Of a stretch of 21,297 nt of DNA, positions 1-6,699 are shown piece after piece. Origin of the DNA: MVRV01 sp964469905. Lineage in GTDB: Bacteria > Desulfobacterota > Syntrophia > Syntrophales > Smithellaceae. How positions within the stretch are numbered: position 1 is the stretch's first letter; each line of letters opens with the position of its first letter. The translations under genes and the position numbers were made by a program. The notes beneath the pieces are model-generated. The model was given only the letters and a program-made list of their open reading frames with translations, was not told the origin of the DNA and ran no database searches. The stretch lies in the NCBI GenBank assembly GCA_964469905.1, contig CAYXZW010000054.1:1-21297 (forward strand). Reading direction: 5' to 3'.

Positions 1-572
1 CCCGCAGGCAAGATGCCTCCATTGGCATCGGCATACCGATGAAATACGCCCGCCGTGCCCGCTCTCTCCTGGAGGATTTTCTGGAAGCACTCGGACTTCC
101 CCCCGATCTGGCCGCCCGGGCCAAAGGCCATGCCCTGCCTCTCTTTTCACCGCTGGCGCGGAGAACTTTTTGCCGCGGCAACATTCTGCTCACCGGTGAT
201 GCCGCGTCCTTTGTTGATCCCGTTACAGGCGAGGGAATCTATTGGGCACTTAAAAGCGGTGAGGAAGCTGCCCGCGCCATAAGCGCAACTCTGGCGACCG
301 GAAAACACGCAGCCGGTGTTTATACCGCAGCTCTTGGGCGCCATATCCTGCCGGAACTCCGGGCAGCATGGAAAGTGTCTTTGCCGCTCAATGCTTTCCC
401 GCAGGCGAGTTATAATTTTTTTCAGTCTCATGAGCGCATTCGAAAAATGCACTTTCAGGTAATGGCCGGTCACTTAAGCTATGTAGATCTGTTAGCGCAA
501 GTCCCCCGGATGCCGCTAATCATCATGAAGTCTCTTCTCTCCCGCCTTTTTCGCCGTAAAACATCTCTTTAG
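1..572 (+). CDS. Geranylgeranyl-reductase-family FAD-dependent oxidoreductase, C-terminal part
   Basis: The reading frame is open from base 3, so the gene starts outside the window and only the last 189 residues are seen; the ATG at base 39 is internal. The motif GDAASFVDPVTGEGIYWAL is the second FAD-contacting motif (GDAA-x-DP-x-GEGI) of the geranylgeranyl reductase/flavin monooxygenase-like family, followed by the usual helical C-terminal segment. Family members reduce isoprenoid double bonds or act as flavin oxidoreductases on lipid-like substrates; the substrate cannot be told from this fragment. It ends at a TAG codon. The same frame stays open for 34 further codons with short-chain-dehydrogenase-like sequence, described separately. 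Family assignment is fairly sure, function is not. Confidence 0.85.
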   Translation, partial: RRQDASIGIGIPMKYARRARSLLEDFLEALGLPPDLAARAKGHALPLFSPLARRTFCRGNILLTGDAASFVDPVTGEGIYWALKSGEEAARAISATLATGKHAAGVYTAALGRHILPELRAAWKVSLPLNAFPQASYNFFQSHERIRKMHFQVMAGHLSYVDLLAQVPRMPLIIMKSLLSRLFRRKTSL

Positions 573-677
573 ACCTGCTTCCGGATTATCGCCGCTGACA
601 GAGGCACAATCGTTGATGGCGGCGCATCCATCCCCCTGGCAAGAGTATGCCTGTACGTGGTCATGGGACTGGAGTAA
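573..677 (+). pseudogene. Possible short-chain dehydrogenase C-terminal remnant
   Basis: Immediately after the TAG of the flavoprotein the same frame continues for 34 codons to a TAA. It includes the string GTIVDGGASIPLARV, which resembles the C-terminal end of short-chain dehydrogenases (typically TG-x-x-I-x-VDGG). There is no start codon or ribosome binding site for it and no Rossmann domain. It may be the tail left by a deletion, or a coincidence. Only the local resemblance is seen; the interpretation is inference. Confidence 0.25.
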
Positions 678-764
678 GCGGTACGGAAATTAAATGAAAT
701 CTCCGGCAAAATGTGATAGGTGAACAACATATTTATACCGTTTCGTTAACCTTGGGGGAAACCG

Positions 765-1976
765 ATGAAGGACAGTAAATTATCTACGATATCCTTTGTA
801 TTGCTTATTGTTGCCGGACTTCTTTCGTCATGTACGACAAAAATCGTTTCCCGGCCCGCAGAGGACGCAGTTCCCGCAGTGGGAATAGCCTACCACCTTC
901 CCGCCACCGAACTTTCCTATGTAATGACTTTTCGTCTGAAGGATTGCCGCGGCACAATCGAGATTACCGATGCCGCCATTGAGCAGAAGGTTGTTCCCGA
1001 CAAAGCAAAGGGAACCTATCTGATCGATTCTTCTTCGTTGAGCAGTCTATCCAAAACGATCCCCCTGGCAAAAATTACCATTAACAATGGAATGCTGGCG
1101 GGCATAAGCTATGACGCGAAAGATTCGACGGCCGATATCATTAAAAGCGGTGTTACCCTTCTGACCGATGTGGCCTCCAGCGTTTTACCGCTAAAGCTGC
1201 CGTCTCTCGGCGGCGCCTTAATGCTGCTTGCCGGCAGCAGATCCTTTCAATTGGGCGAAGCACAGCAGGGATCAAAAACAGCAAATAAGGGCATCTGCAA
1301 TGCACAGACAAAAAACATTCTGGAAGAATATGATTTTCTGCTCGGGCACATGAGCACCATGAAAAGGAAACTGTATGAGGCGGAGGTTCAACTGGCCGAA
1401 AAAAGGGATGGCCTGCCGGAACGTATTGCCGACATCGAAAATATCATCAGGAAAACGAAGGAACGCCTGACCGAACTGGATAAACATCTTACTATTCAAT
1501 ATCGGAAACCGCTAATCATCGAGTCCGGGAAATGTGACAGTTTTGGTGATATTACGCTGGAGAGTTCCCCTTTTACAAAATGGTTTGGCAATGCAGACAA
1601 TAATGATGCGTGGGGCAAGCATTTTCAGACGTGGTTAGAAGAAAATAAATTATCCTTCACGATCAGCAATTGTAGCCCCCAGATTAAAGACCAGAACAAA
1701 AAAGCAAAGAGCGTTGAGGGACTTTATTACAGAATACCGGCCGTATGTAAATTAGAGATCACAAAGGACAACCTTGTTTCGACAAATTATATTGAAGTAA
1801 TGCAATGCGGAAAAATCGCCGCTCTGGAGATTACCAACGGCGCCTTCCAGAACAATTCACACTCAATTGAATTTGATCCCCTGTCGGGAGAGATTAAATC
1901 ATTTCAATTGAAAGACAACACGTCACGGGGAGCCGAAGCACTGGGCACTGCGACGGATGTCATTAAAAAGCCTTAA
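765..1976 (+). CDS. Lipoprotein of unknown function with central coiled coil
   Basis: A 403-residue protein whose start is supported by a purine-rich GGGGGA six bases upstream. Residues 1-22 form a lipoprotein signal peptide with lipobox LSSC, Cys23 being the predicted lipidated residue. Residues about 183-243 are rich in Glu, Lys, Leu and Arg and look like a coiled coil. The N-terminal half is predicted mostly beta and includes a hydrophobic stretch near 129-155. Four Cys (61, 178, 257, 303) lie in the mature part. No family is recognised. It stands alone on the plus strand and converges on the ferredoxin-type gene with a 25-base gap. A short piece similar to residues 279-300 recurs at 3165-3260. 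Confidence 0.8.
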   Translation: MKDSKLSTISFVLLIVAGLLSSCTTKIVSRPAEDAVPAVGIAYHLPATELSYVMTFRLKDCRGTIEITDAAIEQKVVPDKAKGTYLIDSSSLSSLSKTIPLAKITINNGMLAGISYDAKDSTADIIKSGVTLLTDVASSVLPLKLPSLGGALMLLAGSRSFQLGEAQQGSKTANKGICNAQTKNILEEYDFLLGHMSTMKRKLYEAEVQLAEKRDGLPERIADIENIIRKTKERLTELDKHLTIQYRKPLIIESGKCDSFGDITLESSPFTKWFGNADNNDAWGKHFQTWLEENKLSFTISNCSPQIKDQNKKAKSVEGLYYRIPAVCKLEITKDNLVSTNYIEVMQCGKIAALEITNGAFQNNSHSIEFDPLSGEIKSFQLKDNTSRGAEALGTATDVIKKP

Positions 1977-2014
1977 ACAGCAGGAGGAAAGCGAAATAAT
2001 ATTATAAAGGCTTT
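1967..2014. terminator. Weak candidate bidirectional terminator between convergent genes
   Basis: AAAGCCTT (1967-1974) and AAGGCTTT (2007-2014) are perfect inverted repeats flanking the stop codons of the two convergent genes. A-rich sequence precedes the left arm, giving a U-run on the minus-strand transcript. The loop is long at 32 bases, so this is weak evidence. Confidence 0.3.
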
Positions 2015-3135
2015 CCCAACAGCATCCGCAGCATATTAACGATCATTTTTTTCTTGCCGGCTTTTTCCATCAGTATGCTGAGATATAAAAGCTCGGTATT
2101 TCTCGGCGGCACAGTGGTCCTGTCTTTTTTGATAAGCGAGGCCGCCTGGGGTTTACACCGAGTCACACACAGGCCGCACCCGATGCACCTGTCCCGATCC
2201 ACCCGGAAGTTTTTACCGTCCTGAATAATCGCGTCCATCTGGCAGCGCTGCCGGCAAATCCCACAGCCTTTGCATAAAGCCATATCAATTCGGGCATAGT
2301 AATTGGTGGCAAAAAAGCGGGCCGGCCGGGGTTGTTTTTTGGCGGTAGTTAAAACCCCGCAGCAGCAACCGCAACAGATACAGATGCAGCTTGGCTTGCG
2401 CGAGTTTCCAGGCTGCAGCACCATCCCTCTATCTTCCGCCAGGTCTAATATTCCCAGGCATTGCTCTTTTGATATTTCTTTCGCCCGGTTGCGCACCACG
2501 TAACCGGTTGATCCGAAAAGCAGACAGACTTCAATATTATCGGTCTGCCGGCAAGGTTTGCCCATCAGGGCTTCACCCTGCTTGCATACGCAATTGGCCA
2601 CGGAGATTGTTTCTTTAGTATTGGTGATGAAGTGGCGCATGTTGTCATAAGTATCGACAATGTATTCCGGGACAATCGCCTGAAGATGCGGGCTTGTCCG
2701 CAATTGCGGCAGAGACGACCGAAAAAATTCGGCGCCGAATGCTTCATCAAAGTATCTGTGGATCATTTCCATCAGTTCATAGGTGAGATCATCCACATGA
2801 TATTCAAACATCCCTATTGCCAGCATCGCAATCCCGTAGCGAGGCCCCCTGACACTTTCCGAACGCCGGATAACCCCTTTGGCAAACATTTCATTGAGCA
2901 TCGCACCCAGTTCATCCCGGGACAATTCCCCGTCGAATTCTTTCTGGAACCTTTTGTGGATTGAAGAGACGGGGATGGAGCGCAGCGTCAGGCAAAGAGC
3001 AATCTTCGCCGTAAGCGGAGTAAAGAAATATTTTAGGATATCAATTTCCACGCCGCTTTTTGTCGCGGGATAGCCAATCGGATACTTGTCTAATTGAAGC
3101 TGTAGTTGCCTGTAAATTTGATCGTCCGTCAACAT
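2002..3135 (-). CDS. Cys-rich protein with two C-terminal 4Fe-4S ferredoxin clusters
   Basis: A 377-residue protein without a signal peptide, probably cytoplasmic. The C-terminal region carries two classical 4Fe-4S motifs: C288-x2-C-x2-C-x3-C298 and C317-x2-C-x2-C-x3-C327, as in bacterial 2[4Fe-4S] ferredoxins. Residues about 30-110 resemble a winged-helix-like fold. Between them lie extra cysteines (182, 184, 195, 204, 226) and an unusual run of seven cysteines at 250-259 (CICICCGCCC). This suggests further metal or cluster binding, or a redox-sensing role. An in-frame stop lies shortly upstream, and ATG at 3135 is the first usable start; the ribosome binding site is poor (GAGGA about 20 bases upstream). 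The redox partner is unknown. Confidence 0.85.
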   Translation of the reverse strand: MLTDDQIYRQLQLQLDKYPIGYPATKSGVEIDILKYFFTPLTAKIALCLTLRSIPVSSIHKRFQKEFDGELSRDELGAMLNEMFAKGVIRRSESVRGPRYGIAMLAIGMFEYHVDDLTYELMEMIHRYFDEAFGAEFFRSSLPQLRTSPHLQAIVPEYIVDTYDNMRHFITNTKETISVANCVCKQGEALMGKPCRQTDNIEVCLLFGSTGYVVRNRAKEISKEQCLGILDLAEDRGMVLQPGNSRKPSCICICCGCCCGVLTTAKKQPRPARFFATNYYARIDMALCKGCGICRQRCQMDAIIQDGKNFRVDRDRCIGCGLCVTRCKPQAASLIKKDRTTVPPRNTELLYLSILMEKAGKKKMIVNMLRMLLGKPL

Positions 3136-3164
3136 TAAAATATTTGATTATCCTCATTCATGAA

Positions 3165-3260
3165 GAGCATAATGAAACGTTCCGCAAACAATTCCAAACT
3201 TTGATTGAGGAAAACAAATTATTCCTCAAGATCCGCCGTTACCGTTGTTATTTATTCTAA
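3165..3260 (+). pseudogene. Degenerate fragment similar to the lipoprotein at 765-1976
   Basis: Read on the plus strand, this stretch encodes NETFRKQFQTLIEENKLFLK, which aligns with lipoprotein residues 280-299 (NDAWGKHFQTWLEENKLSFT). Across the core KxFQTxxEENKL the two DNA copies differ mainly at third codon positions (AAG/AAA, TTT/TTC, CAG/CAA, ACG/ACT, GAA/GAG, AAT/AAC). That pattern points to descent from a shared coding sequence rather than chance. Similarity is lost on both sides and a TAA follows. No start or ribosome binding site fits. It is most simply a relic of a second copy of the lipoprotein gene. Confidence 0.45.
3205..3229. repeat. Perfect 8-bp inverted repeat with 9-base loop
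   Basis: TTGAGGAA (3205-3212) and TTCCTCAA (3222-3229) form a perfect stem just downstream of the minus-strand repeat-protein gene. It could end that transcript, but no clear U-run follows on either strand. Confidence 0.4.
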
Positions 3261-3722
3261 CCGTCCTACTACAGCAGAACCGGTTCTGGCGTTGTACCAG
3301 ATAATACCATCCGGTGTACTGACAATATTCGTCCATCCTGCTGAAAAGTTTAATGTCCTGGTATTTGTATAATTTCCGACACTGTCAAACTGACCTACTG
3401 CACCGGCACCTGTCTGCGAGTTGTACCAGAGGATACCATTGGGAGTGTTGGTAATATGCGTCCACCCTTTTGAATATGCGCCAGTCTTGAAGCTCGTATG
3501 ATTCCCTGTGCTGTCGAGTTTTCCCAAAACACCTGAACCCGTTTGAGAGTTGTACCAGAATATTCCACTAGGAGTATTAATGGCATGTGTCCAGCCTGTA
3601 GAAAATGAACGGTCTGGATGAATTTTTAAAGTTGTAACCTCAAGCGCATTGGATACTTGATAATTTACCAGAGACAGTAAAACGAGAGCAAACATGATGG
3701 TTATAGATCGAACAGTATTCAT
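3252..3722 (-). CDS. Small exported protein of three 43-residue WYN repeats
   Basis: A 156-residue protein with a signal peptide (residues 1 to about 26, cleavage near SNA). The mature chain is almost wholly repeats: units start at Gly43, Gly86 and Gly129, exactly 43 residues apart, with consensus GWT-x3-TP-x-GI-x-WYN-x2-TG. The sequence before the first unit (27-42) matches the second half of a unit, and the last unit stops after its first 28 residues. This is the circularly permuted pattern seen in beta-propellers that close by pairing first and last strands. The motif recalls tachylectin-like propellers, which are sugar-binding, but the family is not certain. The start has a good AAAGGAG six bases upstream and a promoter lies before it. 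Role unknown; carbohydrate or surface binding is a guess. Confidence 0.8.
   Translation of the reverse strand: MNTVRSITIMFALVLLSLVNYQVSNALEVTTLKIHPDRSFSTGWTHAINTPSGIFWYNSQTGSGVLGKLDSTGNHTSFKTGAYSKGWTHITNTPNGILWYNSQTGAGAVGQFDSVGNYTNTRTLNFSAGWTNIVSTPDGIIWYNARTGSAVVGRLE
3255..3596 (-). repeat. In-frame 129-bp tandem coding repeats
   Basis: Two complete 129-base units and a third partial one, beginning near 3596, 3467 and 3338, encode the repeats of the exported protein. Period is exact with no indels, though the DNA has diverged between units. Confidence 0.75.
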
Positions 3723-3771
3723 AACAAACTCCTTTCAGAATGTTTTTTATAAAATATTGCTTTCAATAAAT

Positions 3772-3800
3772 ATTTTATTAACAGTAATTATGCAGGTCAA
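3772..3800 (-). promoter_or_regulatory. Sigma70-type promoter for the 43-residue-repeat protein
   Basis: On the minus strand, TTGACC (3800-3795) and TAAAAT (3777-3772) are separated by exactly 17 bases. Each matches five of six consensus bases. The region is AT-rich and lies about 50 bases before the start codon at 3722. Confidence 0.6.
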
Positions 3801-3834
3801 ACATACACCGTCACGGCCAATAAGGTAAACATAA

Positions 3835-3854
3835 AATCAGGAACTCCCTGGATT
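3835..3854 (-). terminator. Weak candidate terminator after the thioesterase gene
   Basis: AATCCAGG / CCTGATT on the minus strand can pair around a five-base loop with one bulged C. A T-run (seven T) lies just upstream and TTATGTTT follows. It is the only stem near the 3' end of the long minus-strand cluster, and weak. Confidence 0.25.
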
Positions 3855-3894
3855 AAAAAAACAAACAGCACATACGCGCAGCTCAAGCACACAT

Positions 3895-4404
3895 CTAAGG
3901 GATCTCCATAAACTCGGGATCACTGTCCGCTGCTGTGACCTCCCATTTCAGCTTATCAAAATCTGTGATCTTGTCGATAGGCAGCTTCATGTATTTGCCC
4001 ACCGCGCTTACCGCCACTTCGCCGTTGGGCAGCAGGATCTCGCCGTATCCTTCAAACAGCCGTCGCGAATCTTTGATCACCCTGCCGACAGCCTTTAGTT
4101 CCTCATTGAGCGGGATAGGCTTATTGTAACGGAGGCTGAGCTCGACGGTGACCCCCCAGGCATTCTTGTTGTCGACCATCATGGCCCGCCCGATAACTTC
4201 ATCAAGAATACCAGCGGCAACCCCGCCGTGCATGCGCCCGGGGTAACTTTGGTGCTCATCGCGCGACGTGAATATGGCCACGACATCGCCGTTCTCCAGC
4301 TCGTAGAAGCTGGCCTTCAAGCCCAGTTCGTTTTTCAATCCGCAGACTATGCAGTTATTACTATTCTCCTGTTTACCGGTGATTCGATACTTCATCTTGG
4401 ACAC
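3895..4404 (-). CDS. PaaI-type hotdog-fold thioesterase
   Basis: A 169-residue single-domain protein. The N-terminal CIVCG-x4-LGLK (residues 18-30) and the central GRMHGGVAAGILDEVIGRA (56-74) are typical of PaaI-like acyl-CoA thioesterases: the HGG turn starts the hot-dog helix, and Asp68/Glu69 sit where the catalytic acid is usually found. It would hydrolyse an acyl-CoA or similar thioester in the cytoplasm; substrate unknown. The start is GTG at 4404, three bases after GAGGAG, or ATG at 4395, twelve bases after it; neither spacing is ideal. It overlaps the end of the upstream membrane-protein gene by 32 bases, so the two are probably translated from one message. Confidence 0.85.
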   Translation of the reverse strand: MSKMKYRITGKQENSNNCIVCGLKNELGLKASFYELENGDVVAIFTSRDEHQSYPGRMHGGVAAGILDEVIGRAMMVDNKNAWGVTVELSLRYNKPIPLNEELKAVGRVIKDSRRLFEGYGEILLPNGEVAVSAVGKYMKLPIDKITDFDKLKWEVTAADSDPEFMEIP

Positions 4405-4906
4405 ATACTCCTCTTTTATTGTGTAGTTCTTTTTTTTCCAGTATTTTAAAAATGGTCAGAAGCACTATCAACAGGACAGGACCTCCGATATCCAGATATA
4501 ATATCACACCGGCATTCCCCGGAGCATAGTTGTTATTTACCATTATATCCCGGATATGGCCGAAAGCCGCGCCCAAGCCGAATACTGCTGCAGCCATGAC
4601 CGTCGCCGTCCAAAAGGTTCCGCGCAGCCAGATGCAGGAGATGCCCAGTACGCCGATAGCCAGATTGGCTACGGCCACTTCAAACTGGAAAGGGCTGCCC
4701 GGCGGCCACCCGATGTATGCCGCAATTGTATTGGCGGCAAATGTATGGGCAAAGAAAGCCATGATGCTGGAAATTCCGAGAAAGACGGACAAAAACCACA
4801 CCAGAATTATCTCCAATATCCTCCGGGCCGAACGCTGCCGGCGATCCAGACAGATATGGATCAGCGCACCGGCGACAGCAACCAGAGGGAAAAATAAATG
4901 ATTCAT
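4373..4906 (-). CDS. Four-helix integral membrane protein, DUF6790-like
   Basis: A 177-residue protein with about four to five hydrophobic helices (near 5-20, 30-54, 76-94, 98-115 and 138-158) and a charged C-terminal tail. The conserved-looking central motif GWPPGSPFQFEVAVANLAIG matches what I recall of the DUF6790 membrane family, whose function is unknown. The start ATG follows GGAG with nine bases between. It lies 29 bases after the cytochrome gene and its end overlaps the thioesterase gene, so it is very likely co-transcribed with both. The family name is from memory and should be treated as tentative; that it is a membrane protein is clear. Confidence 0.75.
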   Translation of the reverse strand: MNHLFFPLVAVAGALIHICLDRRQRSARRILEIILVWFLSVFLGISSIMAFFAHTFAANTIAAYIGWPPGSPFQFEVAVANLAIGVLGISCIWLRGTFWTATVMAAAVFGLGAAFGHIRDIMVNNNYAPGNAGVILYLDIGGPVLLIVLLTIFKILEKKELHNKRGVCVQDEVSNHR

Positions 4907-4935
4907 AAAATTAATCTCCGTTTTCCCGCAAACTC

Positions 4936-6699
4936 TTACCTCTTCATAACAACGATTTTCTGCTGCGCCATCAGTGTATCAGGAACGTCCCACTTCTTTT
5001 GCTCCATCAGCTCAATAAATGCTCGGCGGTAAAGAAGAGAAACTGTGATTATGGCTTTCCCTTTTTCCGGCGGCAGAAATTCGAAGGAGGTTGAATCCTC
5101 GGCAAAAGCGGCAATACGGTTATCACTCACCATTTCGGTATGATTCCAGTAGGCCCCAGTTGGAAAGACATCCGTCCATTTCTCTCTGAGGAGCTTGGCA
5201 TAAGCCTTACCGGGGAGACCGCTGTAATGGTTCTTCTTCGCCTTAACGGTACCGCACCATTCGGGCAGCACAGGGCCGTCCTGCTGCTTCAGCGTATTTC
5301 CCCGTGAATCTTTTGCCTCGATAAGCAGAATCATCTGGCGGAGCGGCGAATCCGTTGGAACATGATGCCCTGTCTTGTCGTTGGTCAATGTTACCGTAAC
5401 CACCGCCCTGCCGTTCTGTATTTTTACCGATGCTTTCATCGTTAGAGAATTCCGCAGCAGTTCCGCGTCCACAGTCATGTTATGGTTATGGATGGCAGCC
5501 GGGTTGCGTTCAATACCACCTTTCCCCGGCGCAATGTTCGTAATCGGCCGGCCCTGATAAATTGTGGGTGAAGGCATATGGCATTCCTGACAGGTTCTGC
5601 CCTTTCCTGATCGGGAATCGGCATATGGGCTTTGCAGCCACTCTCCGTATGAGTTATAAACAAGGGTGTCCCAGAAACCTCCGTAGTGACAGGGAGCGCA
5701 GTACTTGCTCTCCCTGAGCAGAGGAAGGTTTGTATCCCCTTCGGACGCATTGACATCCTCGAAGGTGCCAAAGAACAGTTGGGGTCTTTTCGGATCGTCC
5801 AGGAAGGGACGCTTGACCTTCATGGAATGGACGCCGTGGACATTCGCGAAAGGCAGCATGGATTGGGGGTCAAGTCGAACGCTGCCTACCTTGTGGCAGA
5901 AATCGCAATGCACGCCATACCGATTGGCGCCCTTCACCGATCCCGGGTCCACGTTTTTTCCAATGGATGCACCGGGAATGTGGCACGCACTGCAATCTCC
6001 GACTGCGCCGGGGAAATCGAGCTGAAATCCGGGGCCGTAATAAGGTTTGGAATCGTCGGGACGACGCGGCACGGTGGTGTTGCCCCAGAGGCTGAAGGCC
6101 GTTCCTTTTTCATAGCGCGTAGGGGGGCTTTGTTTCCCCTCTATATCCGTTCCATAATACATAGAGAGGAAACGGGGATTGACCGCCGCTTTCAGGTGAG
6201 CGTCGTTAAGACTCATTGCGGTTACTGCAGGGTGGCACTCCACACAGCTGCCTTTGGCGCCCTCGGGGGGAATCCATTCATAGTTCGGGTTGTCGTTTAT
6301 CTGATAACGGACCAGCAACAGGCGAGCCCCTTCTTTCGGGGCTCTTACATCCTTAAGTAGTGCACTGTAGTATCCTTCCTTCCAGGCGCTGACGTTGAAA
6401 GCTTTTTGGGCATGAACGCCGGACAGAACAAAACGGCCGGCCCCGTCCGTTACAACCACATTCTCTGACCCCTGAATACGAACCCGCGCCTGGTCTACCG
6501 GCCCCCTTTCGTCGACTACCACACCCGAGATTATACCGGTTCCCCGCGCTTCGATCGGGAATGCGGGAATAATCGCCAGCACTGCTATGCCCATGCAAAA
6601 AGCCATGAGTATCACGCAAACGCTGTGAAAAGAATTCTTTGTTTCCATGAAAAACATTTTCTTCATTGATCGGCGGCAGCAGTTCCTCATTCTTTCCAT
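4936..6699 (-). CDS. Exported pentaheme cytochrome c with N-terminal carboxypeptidase-regulatory-like domain
   Basis: A 587-residue protein. A hydrophobic segment at about 26-46 acts as signal peptide or anchor. Residues about 54-130 (GIISGVVVDERGPVDQARV onward) form a carboxypeptidase-regulatory-like beta-sandwich. Five CxxCH heme c motifs follow: C152, C236, C265, C334 and C370, with spare His (168, 264, 288, 291, 404, 406) for second ligands. The C-terminal part contains TGHHVPTDSPLRQMILLIEA, a beta domain signature shared with cytochrome c554-like proteins. It should carry electrons in the periplasm or at the surface; donor and acceptor are unknown. The start overlaps the G8 gene by 13 bases; ATG at 6690 would give a classical ATGA overlap and is equally possible. 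Internal ATGs at 6663 and 6648 also precede the signal segment. Confidence 0.88.
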   Translation of the reverse strand: MERMRNCCRRSMKKMFFMETKNSFHSVCVILMAFCMGIAVLAIIPAFPIEARGTGIISGVVVDERGPVDQARVRIQGSENVVVTDGAGRFVLSGVHAQKAFNVSAWKEGYYSALLKDVRAPKEGARLLLVRYQINDNPNYEWIPPEGAKGSCVECHPAVTAMSLNDAHLKAAVNPRFLSMYYGTDIEGKQSPPTRYEKGTAFSLWGNTTVPRRPDDSKPYYGPGFQLDFPGAVGDCSACHIPGASIGKNVDPGSVKGANRYGVHCDFCHKVGSVRLDPQSMLPFANVHGVHSMKVKRPFLDDPKRPQLFFGTFEDVNASEGDTNLPLLRESKYCAPCHYGGFWDTLVYNSYGEWLQSPYADSRSGKGRTCQECHMPSPTIYQGRPITNIAPGKGGIERNPAAIHNHNMTVDAELLRNSLTMKASVKIQNGRAVVTVTLTNDKTGHHVPTDSPLRQMILLIEAKDSRGNTLKQQDGPVLPEWCGTVKAKKNHYSGLPGKAYAKLLREKWTDVFPTGAYWNHTEMVSDNRIAAFAEDSTSFEFLPPEKGKAIITVSLLYRRAFIELMEQKKWDVPDTLMAQQKIVVMKR

